Shown here in pieces: positions 38,616-47,827 of a stretch of 64,000 bases of DNA. How positions within the stretch are numbered: the first letter of the stretch is position 1; every line of letters begins with the position of its first letter. The stretch spans positions 3,606,001-3,670,000 of the forward strand of contig NZ_CP041242.1 of the NCBI RefSeq assembly GCF_006547045.1, written 5' to 3'. Made by a program: the position numbers and the translations under genes. Under the pieces are notes generated by a model, which searched no databases, had not been told where the DNA came from, and was given only the letters and a program-made list of their open reading frames with translations. Source of the stretch: Lysobacter alkalisoli (lineage in GTDB: Bacteria > Pseudomonadota > Gammaproteobacteria > Xanthomonadales > Xanthomonadaceae).

Positions 38616-39242
38616 TCAGCCTTTGACGCCCGGATGCAGAGAGTAAGTGCCGTGGATGCTGGCCTCGGCCAGCACATGGCCGTGCATCGCGGCGAACGCG
38701 TCGGCGGCGCTGAAGTCGTCGCCGACCGGCAGGGTGTCGACGTCGAGCGCAAACAGGCGGAAGAAGTAGCGGTGCAGGCGCAGGTCGTTGGGCGGCGGGA
38801 ACGGGCCGTCGTAACCGCGCCACTGGCCCGACATCGAGTCGTCGCCGGCGAACCAGCCGGTGTAGTCATTCAGGCCCTGGCGCGCGCCGGCCGGGCCTGC
38901 CGGCTCGCTCTTGCCGTGCGGAATGACGCCGTCGCTGCAACTGCCAGCCGCTATTTCGCGCAGCTCCGGCGCGATGTCGACCATCGCCCAGTGCACGAAG
39001 TCGCAACGCGGCTGGTCGACCGGGATCTCGACCCCGGCCTTGCCCACCATCTCCGCCACCGTCGGCACGTCCGGGTCGATGCACAGCAGCGCGAACGAAC
39101 GCGTGCCCTCGGGCACTCCGTCCCAGGCCAGGTGCGGGTTGCGGTTGGGCGCGAAGCCGAAACCGTCGGAGGTCGGCTGGCCGGCGGCGAATTCGGCCGG
39201 CAGGCGCTGGCCGTTCTGGAAGTTGTCGCTGATGATTTTCAT
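38616..39242 (-). CDS. YbhB/YbcL family (PEBP-like) protein
   Basis: 208 residues, cytoplasmic. Contains NPHLAWDGVPEGTRSFALLCIDPD, FVHWAMVDIAPE, GYDGPFPPPNDLRLHRYFFRLFALD and the C-terminal HGHVLAEASIHGTYSL, all hallmarks of the phosphatidylethanolamine-binding-protein family (YbhB/YbcL group). Ligand binding is expected at the HWAMVDI pocket; the physiological role is unknown. GGGAGA ribosome site before ATG 39242. The next gene upstream is on the same strand, 29 bases away. Confidence 0.9.
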   Translation of the reverse strand: MKIISDNFQNGQRLPAEFAAGQPTSDGFGFAPNRNPHLAWDGVPEGTRSFALLCIDPDVPTVAEMVGKAGVEIPVDQPRCDFVHWAMVDIAPELREIAAGSCSDGVIPHGKSEPAGPAGARQGLNDYTGWFAGDDSMSGQWRGYDGPFPPPNDLRLHRYFFRLFALDVDTLPVGDDFSAADAFAAMHGHVLAEASIHGTYSLHPGVKG

Positions 39243-39271
39243 GCGGGTCTCCCGTCAAGAACCATGAAGCG

Positions 39272-41341
39272 TCATCGTGCCGGATAGCCGAGCCGCTCCG
39301 CCACCGGCGCCAGAATCGCGAAGGCGGTCGCCAGCGGTTCGGCGTAGTGGCGCCAGTGGCCCGGCGCGTAGTGGTCCGGTCCCTGCGCACCGGGCGGCAG
39401 CGGCGGCAGCTCGACCCCGAGCGCTTCACCGACCGCCCCGGCAATCGCGGCCGGATCGGTGGCACTGTCATCAAGCCTGATCAGCGCGTGCGGGAACAGG
39501 TCCTGCTCGTGCAGGTCGGCGATCTGGCCGAGCGCCCTGGCCATCCATTGCGCCGCGGCCTCGGGCGACTCCATCGCGAACGGCATCGGCGCACCGAAGG
39601 CCAGCCAGCCAACCAGCATGTCGCGCGGATCGCGCAGCGCGATCAGCAGCCGTGCCGCCGGCAACTGCGTGCGCAGCGCGATCAACAGGGCGTTGTCCCA
39701 CCACAGCAGCCAGTCGATGAGGCTGCCGTTTTCGACCCGGCGCGCGGCATGGGTGGCGCGCCACTGGCTGATCAGGAAATGCGGGTCGAGCGAGCCGTCG
39801 ACGAGGGCGGCTGGGGTGCCGTAGCGCTGCACCGGGTCGCGCGGCGGTTGCGCGCTGAAGCGGTCGGCGCGCAACGGCATGCGGGCGTGCTCGAGGGTCA
39901 GCGCGATGCGTTCGACCAGCGAGCCCGGCGCACCCCACAGGAAGGCGACACCCGGCGCCTTTTCCGGCACCGGCGCCATCTCCGGCAGGGCCGGAAGACT
40001 GTCGCTGAGCGGCGGCAGCGGCAGCCGTTGCGGCACCATCTCGGTCTGCAGCTCGACCCAGGTTGCGAGCGCGGCGTCATGCTGGCCGGCGGTGTCGAAC
40101 GCACGGCCGAGCAGTTGCCTCAGCCCGCGCTTGATGTTTTCGTCCCCGGCCTTGGCCAGCAGGCCCTCGATCTGGGTCACCGCGGCATCCGGGTCGGTGC
40201 GCATCAGGCCGTCGACCACGCGCAGTTCGGCACCGGCATGCCCGGGGTCGAGTTCGGTGATGCGGCGGGCGATGGCGTCGGCCTGCGCGGTCTCGCCGGC
40301 CTGCTGGTGCAGGGTGGCGCGAGCTTCCAGCGCCGGCACGAAATCCGGCATCGCCGCCAGCCAGCGCTCGACCACTTCGCGCGCGGCGTCGCCTGCGAAT
40401 TCCTCGAACAGCAGTCGCGCGTACCAGAGGTCGGGCACATCGGCGTGGGTGGCGAGCAGGCCTTCTAGGGTCTGGCGGGCATCGTCGTCGGCACCGCCGC
40501 GGCGCCAGGCCTCGGTCAGGGCGACGATGGTGCGGCGGTCGCGCGGGTATTCCGACAACAGCGCCTTGAGCCGTGCCTGCGCGCTGTCGAAGCGGCCAGC
40601 CTCCAGCTCCATCTCGCCGACCAGCCGTCGCAGGCCCGGGTTGCCGGGCTCGCTGTCGAGGATCGGCAGCAGCTCGTCGACCGCTTCGCCGGGGCGGCCC
40701 TGGCGGCGGACCATGTCGGCCACAATCGCCCGCAACGGGTTGGACGGCTTGCGTTCAAGCAGGCCGCGGAAAGCCTGTTCGGCAAAGGCGAAGTGGCCCT
40801 TGGCGGCGTAGGCGAAGCCAAGTGCATTGCGCAGGATCGCTTCGTCCGGGAAGCGCTGCGCAGCCCGGCTGAGGATCGACAGGCCGCGGTCGGCGTCGCC
40901 ACGGCGCAGCGCCAGGGTGCCCTCGACCGCAGCCACCTGCGGATGCTCGGGCGCGATGCGGGCGGCGACCTTGATCACGCTGTCGGCCTGGTCGAGGTCG
41001 CCACGGGCCAGTGCCAGCTGGGCCTGCAGGATGTAGGCCGGGAACTGGTTCGGGTCGAGCCCGATGGTGCGCGCCAGTTCGGCCTCGGCTGCGTCGAGCT
41101 GGCGGCCGTCGAGCAGCAGGCCGGCACGCTCCAGGTGCAACCGGGCATCCTCGGGCTGCAGCTCGATGGCACGGTCGACCGCGGCCAGCGCGGCATCGCG
41201 GTCGCCGTCCAGGCGCAGCGCGGAGGCCAGCAGGCGGTGCGCGGCCGGGTCCTCGGGTTGGGCGTCGACGGCCTCGCGGGCGGCGGTCAGGGCTTCGGCG
41301 GCGGCACCGCGGCGGAGGGCATCGATGATGGGTTCGTACAT
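39272..41341 (-). CDS. TPR-repeat protein with C-terminal sulfotransferase-like domain
   Basis: 689 residues. Residues 1 to about 440 are tandem tetratricopeptide repeats (DPAAHRLLASALRLDGDRDAAL, NPLRAIVADMVRRQGRPGEAV, NPGLRRLVGEMELEAGRFDSA). The last 250 residues resemble the sulfotransferase fold: VAFLWGAPGSLVERIALTLE in the place of the PAPS 5'-phosphosulfate loop, and ARLLIALRDPRDMLVGWLAFG like the 3'-phosphate motif. The first motif lacks the usual G-x-x-R-S/T-G-T pattern, so activity is doubtful. TPR-sulfotransferase fusions are known in proteobacteria but usually of unknown substrate. ATG 41341 is chosen since repeats begin there. Confidence 0.78.
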   Translation of the reverse strand: MYEPIIDALRRGAAAEALTAAREAVDAQPEDPAAHRLLASALRLDGDRDAALAAVDRAIELQPEDARLHLERAGLLLDGRQLDAAEAELARTIGLDPNQFPAYILQAQLALARGDLDQADSVIKVAARIAPEHPQVAAVEGTLALRRGDADRGLSILSRAAQRFPDEAILRNALGFAYAAKGHFAFAEQAFRGLLERKPSNPLRAIVADMVRRQGRPGEAVDELLPILDSEPGNPGLRRLVGEMELEAGRFDSAQARLKALLSEYPRDRRTIVALTEAWRRGGADDDARQTLEGLLATHADVPDLWYARLLFEEFAGDAAREVVERWLAAMPDFVPALEARATLHQQAGETAQADAIARRITELDPGHAGAELRVVDGLMRTDPDAAVTQIEGLLAKAGDENIKRGLRQLLGRAFDTAGQHDAALATWVELQTEMVPQRLPLPPLSDSLPALPEMAPVPEKAPGVAFLWGAPGSLVERIALTLEHARMPLRADRFSAQPPRDPVQRYGTPAALVDGSLDPHFLISQWRATHAARRVENGSLIDWLLWWDNALLIALRTQLPAARLLIALRDPRDMLVGWLAFGAPMPFAMESPEAAAQWMARALGQIADLHEQDLFPHALIRLDDSATDPAAIAGAVGEALGVELPPLPPGAQGPDHYAPGHWRHYAEPLATAFAILAPVAERLGYPAR

Positions 41342-41406
41342 GGAAGGCTTTGGGTCGGGCGAAACGCGCATTGTAGCGGGCGTCCGCCACCCCGAGCCGG
41401 GCGCGC

Positions 41407-42411
41407 TCAACCCGCCAGTACGTCGGCCAACCGTTGCGCGACCCAGCGCTCGGCGAAGCCGTCCAGGCGCCGGCTTTCCAGGAACCCGCAGTGCCCGCCC
41501 CAGGGCGAGATCTCCAGCCGCGCGGTCGACGGCAACCGCAGGGCGCGAAAACCGTCGACCGGGATCACCGGATCGTCCTCGGCCATCAGGATGCTGGCCG
41601 GCACCGACAGCGCGGCCAGCCGCTCGCCGGCGATCGAGTAGCCGTCGAAATAGCGGTCGAGGCTGCCGAAGTCGGTGTGGCGTTCGACCATCCACTGGGT
41701 CAGCGGCCGCATCCGCAATCCGAGCACGCTGTCGTCGAAGGCATGCAGTTGCGGGAACAGCTCGCGCTTGCGCGCCAGCGAGCCGCGCCACTTGCGCTCG
41801 AAATACCACAGGTAAAGCGGCAGGCCGTTTTCCATCGCCTCCATGGTGCGGGCCGGATCGAGTACCGGGCAGATCGCCGCCACGTGCGCGAGCGGCAACC
41901 CGACGGACGGGGCATGCAGGGCCAGGCGCAGGGCGAAGTTGCCGCCCAGCGAATAGCCGGCCACCGCCATCGGCCGCCGCGCGAACCGGCGCGCGACCTC
42001 GCAGGCGGCGTGGACGACCTCGCCGATCCGGTTGGAATGGAACATCTCCTCATTGAGATGATGGGTGTCGCCGTGGTCGCGGAAATTGAGCCGGAACACC
42101 TCGAACCCCGCCTGCAGCAGTTTCGCCGCGGTCAACCGCATGTAGCTGGAGTCGACGCTGCCCTCCCAGCCGTGCAGCAACAACACCAGGCCGTGCGGCT
42201 CCGCTCCAGGCACCACGCTGTGCAGGCCGTGCAGGCGCACGCCGTCGCCACCGTCGATGATGTGGCCGGTGGTGATCGCGCCACAGGCGGCCAGGCTGCG
42301 CTCGCCATGACGGCGGCGCAGCGGACTGCTGCCCAGCGCCGACTGCACGTGCGGGCTACGCAGCCAGGGCGGCGGGCGATAGTCGGAAGCGGTCAGCGAC
42401 GGGAACGGCAT
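41407..42411 (-). CDS. YheT-type alpha/beta hydrolase
   Basis: 334 residues. LVLLLHGWEGSVDSSYMR (oxyanion segment), LNFRDHGDTHHLNEEMFHS, nucleophile motif VAGYSLGGNFALRLAL, ILMAEDDPVIP with the acid, and WGGHCGFLE with the catalytic histidine. The order and the RDHGDTHHLN motif match the YheT/ABHD1-3 esterase family. Probable cytoplasmic esterase with unknown substrate. On the same strand as the acyltransferase and thioesterase genes upstream, which suggests lipid-related work. Confidence 0.87.
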   Translation of the reverse strand: MPFPSLTASDYRPPPWLRSPHVQSALGSSPLRRRHGERSLAACGAITTGHIIDGGDGVRLHGLHSVVPGAEPHGLVLLLHGWEGSVDSSYMRLTAAKLLQAGFEVFRLNFRDHGDTHHLNEEMFHSNRIGEVVHAACEVARRFARRPMAVAGYSLGGNFALRLALHAPSVGLPLAHVAAICPVLDPARTMEAMENGLPLYLWYFERKWRGSLARKRELFPQLHAFDDSVLGLRMRPLTQWMVERHTDFGSLDRYFDGYSIAGERLAALSVPASILMAEDDPVIPVDGFRALRLPSTARLEISPWGGHCGFLESRRLDGFAERWVAQRLADVLAG

Positions 42412-42456
42412 GGGTTCGAAACTAGCCCTGTCGATTCGAGCATTCGCTCGGATCCA

Positions 42457-43260
42457 CTAATACTGCATGGCCCCGATGATGCGCTGCCGGGCCAGCTCGG
42501 CGATGCGGCGGCGGCCGTCCTCGGCACCGTGCGGGATCGGCTCGAGGAAGATCACCTCGCCCGGCCGCGCTGGCTCGCCGAGCAGGCGCAGGAAGTTGGC
42601 CATGAAGCTTTCCCTCGGTGCGAACGCGACCGTGACCTGGGCATTGCCGTGCTCGCCGTAGCGCAACGCGACCGGCTGCACCGGCACCCCGGCCTCGACC
42701 GCGGCCAGGAAGATGCGGGCATGGAACGGACCGATCTCGCGGCCGCCGCGGGTGCCGCCTTCGGGGAACACCCCGACCGACTGCCCGTTGCGCAACCGCG
42801 CCAGCATTTCGTGCAGCACCCCGCCCAGCGACTCGGTGCTGCCGCGGTGGTGGAAGATGGTGCCGGCGCGACCGGCCAGCCAGCCGACCACCGGCCAGTT
42901 CGAGATCTCGCGCTTGGCGACGAAGCCCATCATCCGCTGGCTATGCAGGGCGGTGATGTCGATCCAGCTGACATGGTTGGCGACGAACATCGCCGCACCC
43001 GGTAGCGGAGTGCCGACCCGGCGCATGCGGAAGCCGAAGATCCGCATCAAGCCGCCCGACCAGGCCCGGACCGCGCGATGGTCGAGCGGTTCGCCACCCC
43101 AGTGCAGGCGATGGGTCGGCAGCGAAATCAGCACTAGCACCACCGGCAGCGACACCGCCAGGTGCAGCAGCAGCAGCGGAATCCGGTAGAGATAACGGAA
43201 GGCGCGCGCAGGCCACGCCGATCGCGTGCCAGCGACGCCGTGGGGGGGCGACGCATTCAT
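42457..43260 (-). CDS. Lysophospholipid acyltransferase (PlsC-like)
   Basis: 267 residues. N-terminal membrane helix (FRYLYRIPLLLLHLAVSLPVVLVLISL). HX4D catalytic motif NHVSWID, then GTIFHHRGSTES and the glycerophosphate-binding VGVFPEGGTRGG. Acylates a lysophospholipid or similar acceptor at the inner membrane; could be the main PlsC or an accessory LPLAT. Thirty bases upstream ends the thioesterase gene on the same strand. Confidence 0.88.
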   Translation of the reverse strand: MNASPPHGVAGTRSAWPARAFRYLYRIPLLLLHLAVSLPVVLVLISLPTHRLHWGGEPLDHRAVRAWSGGLMRIFGFRMRRVGTPLPGAAMFVANHVSWIDITALHSQRMMGFVAKREISNWPVVGWLAGRAGTIFHHRGSTESLGGVLHEMLARLRNGQSVGVFPEGGTRGGREIGPFHARIFLAAVEAGVPVQPVALRYGEHGNAQVTVAFAPRESFMANFLRLLGEPARPGEVIFLEPIPHGAEDGRRRIAELARQRIIGAMQY

Positions 43261-43290
43261 CCTGCGAATGATAGCGGCTTCGCCGCCGGT

Positions 43291-43740
43291 TCAGCGGCCC
43301 CCGACCACTGCCAGGGTGAGTCGCGACACGCAGACCAGACGGCCGGCCTCGTCCTCGATGCGGATTTCCCAGACCTGGGTGCTGCTCCCGACGTGCAACG
43401 CGCGCGCGGTGCCGGTCACCACGCCCTCGCGCACGCCGCGTACGTGGTTGGCATTGATCTCGATCCCGACCACGCCCTTGCCTTCCGCCACACACAGGCC
43501 GCCGGCGCTGGAACCCAGGGTTTCGGCGAGCAGCACCGAAGCGCCACCGTGCAGCAGGCCATAGGGTTGGCGGGTGCGCGCGTCGACCGGCATGGTGGCG
43601 CGCAGATAATCGGGGCCGATTTCGGTGAAGACGATGCCCAGCGGCTCCATCGCGGTGCCGCGCGAGAGCGCGTTGAGCTGGTCGAGGCTGACGCCGCTGC
43701 GAAACAGTGAGGGGGGCTTGAGGTCGGGGGCGCTGTTCAT
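43291..43740 (-). CDS. PaaI-type hotdog thioesterase
   Basis: 149 residues. Hotdog fold with the motif YGLLHGGASVLLAETLGSSAG (HGG near residue 64, catalytic Glu in LAET) and VVGIEINANHVRGVREG, typical of PaaI/YdiI (EntH, MenI) acyl-CoA thioesterases. Hydrolyses a CoA ester of unknown kind. Probably an operon with the acyltransferase. Confidence 0.88.
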   Translation of the reverse strand: MNSAPDLKPPSLFRSGVSLDQLNALSRGTAMEPLGIVFTEIGPDYLRATMPVDARTRQPYGLLHGGASVLLAETLGSSAGGLCVAEGKGVVGIEINANHVRGVREGVVTGTARALHVGSSTQVWEIRIEDEAGRLVCVSRLTLAVVGGR

Positions 43741-43924
43741 TGCGCCACGATAGCCGAGCTCCGCCGATCAGCGACAGTGGGGCTCATGGCCACGGGGTCT
43801 TGATCGGACTCCCGGGGAAGACAAAATTACCGGCCGGCGCATCGCCGAGAGATGGGGGAAGGGGACGATGCGACAGCCGGCAGGGGAAAACAGACCTGGG
43901 GGCGCCGGACGGGCCGGCCGGCGC

Positions 43925-44119
43925 TCACGCGCAGGCATACAGCGGAGTGAACGTGCGACCGGTATAGCTGCGGCCAGTGGCATAGCCGCTGCTGCGGCCG
44001 TAGCCGACACCGAAATCACGTGACGGATAGGGGTGGCGGACCTGGGGAGTGTTGTTGTTGACGTTGCGGCGGTCGTCGCGGGGGCGGTTGAGGGTGTGGA
44101 CGTTGCTGGTGGCGTTCAT
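43925..44119 (-). CDS. Small Arg/Asn/Tyr-rich hypothetical protein (64 residues)
   Basis: Reads MNATSNVHTLNRPRDD, then RRNVNNNTPQVRHPYPSRDF and GVGYGRSSGYATGRSYTG, ending PLYACA. No signal peptide or membrane segment; low complexity with Arg, Asn, Tyr and Gly. AGGAAACC sits as ribosome site before ATG 44119. A TATACT hexamer about 70 bases upstream on the same strand could be its -10. I do not recognise the family. The compact, well-led reading frame suggests a real gene. Confidence 0.6.
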   Translation of the reverse strand: MNATSNVHTLNRPRDDRRNVNNNTPQVRHPYPSRDFGVGYGRSSGYATGRSYTGRTFTPLYACA

Positions 44120-44347
44120 GGCGGTTTCCTGGGGGCGGCGGAGCTGGTGGGGGGGTGACAACCGATGTAGTGAATCGGTGTGCTGGTAAAGTATAACACC
44201 TAGACCCTTACCCCATGTGCCGGAAGTCATGCTTCCGCTATTGCTTTGTTTTGGTTCAGGTTGCGGGGGAGCCAGGGTCGCGGCTCAAGGATTCAGATGA
44301 GCCGGGCCGGCAAACCGTTGCTGTGACTGATGGCAGGGGGCCGCGTG

Positions 44348-44453
44348 GAAGCCGGCGGCCATGCCATTGCGGGACACGCGTGAACCCATCCCTGGGGCTC
44401 TTCCGCGACATCCATGTCGCGGACGGTCCCGCAATGGCATGGCCGCCGGCTTC
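44348..44453. repeat. Conserved-loop inverted-repeat element, copy 2
   Basis: Perfect 28-bp arms (44348-44375 / 44426-44453) around a 50-base loop reading ACGCGTGAACCCATCC, then CTGGGGCTC, then the hairpin TCCGCGACAT/ATGTCGCGGA. Same loop plan as the element at 21091-21287 (read on the minus strand) but with unrelated arms. It occupies the middle of the 44120-44602 gap, where no gene was found. Confidence 0.88.
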
Positions 44454-44602
44454 AGGACAGCCAACTGACGTCTGCAGGTAAACCCATCCGAAGCGACGTA
44501 TCTCCGCTCTCGCAAAAACATCGCCGCCAGGGGTAGCACGGCGGCGTCAGGAAGGCGCCGCCACTTGCATCCCAACGGACACGCCTCTGTTGCTGGGCGC
44601 AG

Positions 44603-46579
44603 CTACAGAATCGGCGCCAGCCCCGCTCCAAACGCAGTGAAGACGCGGGTGGTGAAGCCCTTGAAGCCGAAGTCGACCTCGGGGAAGTCGCCGACCGGCT
44701 GGTAGCAGGCACGGAAGCCCGGGTGGTCGGGCGGCAACGGTTCGGGGCAATCGGGGCCGGGCACGAATTCGTAGCTGGTCGCGTAGCGAAGCGGCCAGAA
44801 GTCGAACAGCGGCAGGTACTCGAAGGCCTTGGCCACCGAATAATCGAGTCCGGAGAACACCGGCGGCTTGTCGCGGCGCGCGATCACCCAGGAATTGGCC
44901 GGCGCGATGTCGCGGCGGATGCTTTCGGCCAGGGCTTCGGCGAACGCCCGGTCCTCGATCACCACCGCCGCTTCGGTGTTGTAGTGGTCGCCGCGCGGGT
45001 CGAAATTGTGGCTGCCGACCACGCCGACACGGCCGTCGATCACCAGCGACTTGGCGTGCAGGCCGATCCGCACTCCGGCGCGCTTGAGTGGCACCGGTTC
45101 GCGCATGCGGCGCGAGGAGAACCGCAGCGCCGCATGTTCGCGCGCCAGTGCCCGCCGGTACTGGTAGCGCTCGACCGTGCTACTGCGGTTGTAGTGGTTG
45201 CGCAGCGCCCGTCGGACTTCGTCGAAATCGGCATCGTCGGCGGCAATGACCGCCCGGCTCGGCGATGTATCCGCCGCGTCCGGCTCCGGCTCGGCCTGCG
45301 TCGCCGTCAGGTCGATCGGCGCGTCGGCCGGGAACGGCTTGTACTCATATATGTTGAAGCCGAACTCGCGCAGGTAACGGCGCTTGTACTTGTGCGAGAG
45401 CGCATAGACGATGAAAGCATCGGTCGCGGCCAGGCTGTTGGTCGAGACCACGACCCGCGGCGGATCCTCGCGCTGGCGCATGCCGCGGAACAGGTCCTGC
45501 GCGGCGGGCGACAGCACCAGGTACGGCGTCTGCATCAGCACTTCTTCATTGGCCGATTCGATCAGCTCGCGCAGCGAGGTGCTGGTACCGAGCTCAAGGT
45601 TGCCCTGGTGCTTTTCCGGGGTGTCGGAGATGTAGCGCACCTCGCCGACCGGGATCGCCTTCGATGCCAGCGCCTGGTCGACCCGTTGCTCATCGCCGGC
45701 ATCGCGGCGCATCGCCTCGGCGCGCTCGGGATGGAGGTACTCCGCGGGCGCCAGTTCCAACACCCCGTTCCTGAGCAGCCGCCGGCCAACGTCGTTCAGG
45801 CGCGCCGCCGGCACGCTTCGGTGGTCGCTCCAGAACAGGTTGAAGTCGGTCGCCATCTCATGCGCGACCGGTCCGGTCACCAGCACGTCGCGATCGCGGA
45901 AGTTGTAGCCCGCATCCCAGTCGTAATAATCGTCCTGGTAGTTGCGGCCACCGGAGATGCCGACCGCGCCATCGACCAGCAGCAGTTTGGTGTGCATGCG
46001 CTGGTTGAGCCGGCGCCAGCAGCACAGCGCCGCCAGCGCGTATTCCGGATAGCTGATCATGGCCTTGTTCCGCACCGGGTTGTACAGGCGGACATCGAAG
46101 TTGGCGTGGACGGAGACCAGCGCGGCCAGGGTGTCGACGCGCCTGAACGCGGACAGCTGGTCGATCAGCAGCCGCACCCGTACCCCGCGCCGGGCCGCGG
46201 CCAGCAGTTCGTCGAGCACCAGCCGGCCGGCATCGTCCTCGTCGAAGATGAAGGTCTGCAGGTCGATGGTGGTGGTGGCGCTGCGGATCAGGTTGACCCG
46301 CGCCAGCAGCGCCTCCGGACCGTGGTCGAGGATCAGCGCATAGTGCCGCGGCGCCTCCGGGGTCGAGGCGGCGAAGGCCTCGCCGGCCAGTCGCCGCAGC
46401 GGCGAGGGCTGGGCGCAGGCGTCGGCCCGGTCGCAGTCCAGCTCGGTCGAGCGCGCCTGCATGGCAATGGCCTCGGCGCGATCGCGCTGGACGCCGGACA
46501 GACTCGCGCAACCCGCCAGCCACAGCGCAAGGAAACCCACGGCCAGCCACCTGGCCCGTTGAAGTACAACAGCGGTCAC
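44603..46579 (-). CDS. Phospholipase D family lipoprotein (ClsC-like)
   Basis: 658 residues. Lipobox LWLAGC. Two HKD half-sites: HTKLLLVDGAVGISGGRNYQ and HAKSLVIDGRVGVVGSHNFDP, the mark of cardiolipin-synthase/phospholipase D enzymes. Length, lipoprotein signal and TTTIDLQTFIFDEDDAG point to the ClsC/YmdC-like group, which makes cardiolipin from two phospholipids or acts as a phosphodiesterase. Starts at a GTG (46577-46579) overlapping the yceI stop by four bases, so it is translationally coupled in a sixA-yceI-pld operon. Confidence 0.87.
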   Translation of the reverse strand: MTAVVLQRARWLAVGFLALWLAGCASLSGVQRDRAEAIAMQARSTELDCDRADACAQPSPLRRLAGEAFAASTPEAPRHYALILDHGPEALLARVNLIRSATTTIDLQTFIFDEDDAGRLVLDELLAAARRGVRVRLLIDQLSAFRRVDTLAALVSVHANFDVRLYNPVRNKAMISYPEYALAALCCWRRLNQRMHTKLLLVDGAVGISGGRNYQDDYYDWDAGYNFRDRDVLVTGPVAHEMATDFNLFWSDHRSVPAARLNDVGRRLLRNGVLELAPAEYLHPERAEAMRRDAGDEQRVDQALASKAIPVGEVRYISDTPEKHQGNLELGTSTSLRELIESANEEVLMQTPYLVLSPAAQDLFRGMRQREDPPRVVVSTNSLAATDAFIVYALSHKYKRRYLREFGFNIYEYKPFPADAPIDLTATQAEPEPDAADTSPSRAVIAADDADFDEVRRALRNHYNRSSTVERYQYRRALAREHAALRFSSRRMREPVPLKRAGVRIGLHAKSLVIDGRVGVVGSHNFDPRGDHYNTEAAVVIEDRAFAEALAESIRRDIAPANSWVIARRDKPPVFSGLDYSVAKAFEYLPLFDFWPLRYATSYEFVPGPDCPEPLPPDHPGFRACYQPVGDFPEVDFGFKGFTTRVFTAFGAGLAPIL

Positions 46580-47265
46580 GGCTGTGCGTCCTTGTCCAGG
46601 CGTACCTGAAGGGTGAAACGGACATGGTTGTCGAGCGCGAACCGCCAGGCGCTGAGGCCATAGTCATGGCGATCGATGCGGCCGCTGGCGACCACATCGC
46701 AATCGCGACCGGGCCGGGCGCAGGTGGCCGGCTGCAACTCGAAGGTCTCGATCCGGCTAACGTCGCGGATGGTCAGCCGGCCACGCAGGGCGCCGCCGCG
46801 GCGGACTTCATCCTCGCCGACCGGATCGGACACGAATTCGACCTGCGGATGCTGCCCGGCATCGAAGAACGCCTCACCGCGCGCCATCTGGGTGTAGCGG
46901 TCGGAGCCGGCAACCACGAAACTGGCGGTATCCAGGCGCACCCGCACCTGCCGGCGGCGTTCGTCGACCATCACCAGTTCACCGTCGTAGCGGGGGAACT
47001 CACCCATCACGCGCTGGCCCCAGCGGGTGCGCAGCTCGACCCCGAAACGGGTGTGCTCACGGTCGAACTCGCCCACTGTCTGCTGCGCGGCGGCCACCGG
47101 CACGGCCAGCAACAGGCCCGAAGCCAGCCAACAGCGCCATCGGCCGAGCCCCTGCGGCCGGGTGCCCCGCATCGATGCCGGCCACCGCCACAGCGTCAGC
47201 CCCCACCCTGCGCGGGTCACGCCCCCTGGCATTCGCCGACCGCTCCCGACCCAAGCCTCGGTCAT
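46576..47265 (-). CDS. YceI family periplasmic protein
   Basis: 229 residues from ATG 47265, which overlaps the sixA stop. A long N-terminal region precedes the hydrophobic export segment (WLASGLLLAVPVAAAQQ, about residues 47-63), so a later internal start (MRGTRPQGLG) is possible. The YceI domain follows: FDREHTRFGVELRTRWG, VRVRLDTASFVVAGSDRY, HPQVEFVSD, GRLTIRDVSR, GRIDRHDYGLSAWRF. YceI proteins are lipocalin-like and bind isoprenoid-type lipids in the periplasm. Confidence 0.87.
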   Translation of the reverse strand: MTEAWVGSGRRMPGGVTRAGWGLTLWRWPASMRGTRPQGLGRWRCWLASGLLLAVPVAAAQQTVGEFDREHTRFGVELRTRWGQRVMGEFPRYDGELVMVDERRRQVRVRLDTASFVVAGSDRYTQMARGEAFFDAGQHPQVEFVSDPVGEDEVRRGGALRGRLTIRDVSRIETFELQPATCARPGRDCDVVASGRIDRHDYGLSAWRFALDNHVRFTLQVRLDKDAQP

Positions 47266-47738
47266 GGCCACCAGAATGCGCTGAGCCGGGCAATGCCGGG
47301 CTCGAGTGCGACATCGCCGGGCAGCGACAGCACCGCGATGCCGGCCGGCGGCATGCCGCGGTACTCGCTGGACTGACCGCTGTGCAGCAGCGCCGACAGC
47401 CGCTCGAAACCCGGGTTGTGGCCGACCAGCATCAACCGCCCGACCTCGGCATGGCCCTCGGCCAGCGAGATCAGGTTGCCGGGCGTGGCCTCGTAGATCG
47501 CCGGCTCGATGCGCTGGTCGACATAGCCGACCACCGACAGCACCGCCTCCAGCGTCTCGCGGGTGCGCCGCGCCGGCGAACACAGCACGCAGTCCGGGAC
47601 CAGCCGCTGTTCGGCAATCCAGCGCCCGGCGGCTTCCGCCTCGGCGAGGCCTTCGGCGGACAGCGGCCGGTCGAGGTCGGCCTGGCCGAAGGATGCCGGT
47701 TCGGCGTGTGCGTGGCGCAGGAGAATGAGTTCGCGCAT
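47262..47738 (-). CDS. sixA: Phosphohistidine phosphatase SixA
   Basis: 158 residues, histidine phosphatase fold: LILLRHAHAEP with the catalytic RHA/G motif at the start, CSPARRTRETLEAV, and LMLVGHNPGFERL with the second histidine. Removes phosphate from phosphohistidine on signalling proteins. First gene of the coupled sixA-yceI-pld operon. Confidence 0.92.
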   Translation of the reverse strand: MRELILLRHAHAEPASFGQADLDRPLSAEGLAEAEAAGRWIAEQRLVPDCVLCSPARRTRETLEAVLSVVGYVDQRIEPAIYEATPGNLISLAEGHAEVGRLMLVGHNPGFERLSALLHSGQSSEYRGMPPAGIAVLSLPGDVALEPGIARLSAFWWP

Positions 47739-47827
47739 GGGCTGGCCAGATGCTCAGTGAGTGACAAGGATACGGCGGGTTGCCAGTCCCGGGGGCGGTT
47801 TTCGGCTCGAAGCTGCCCGGCTGGTCG

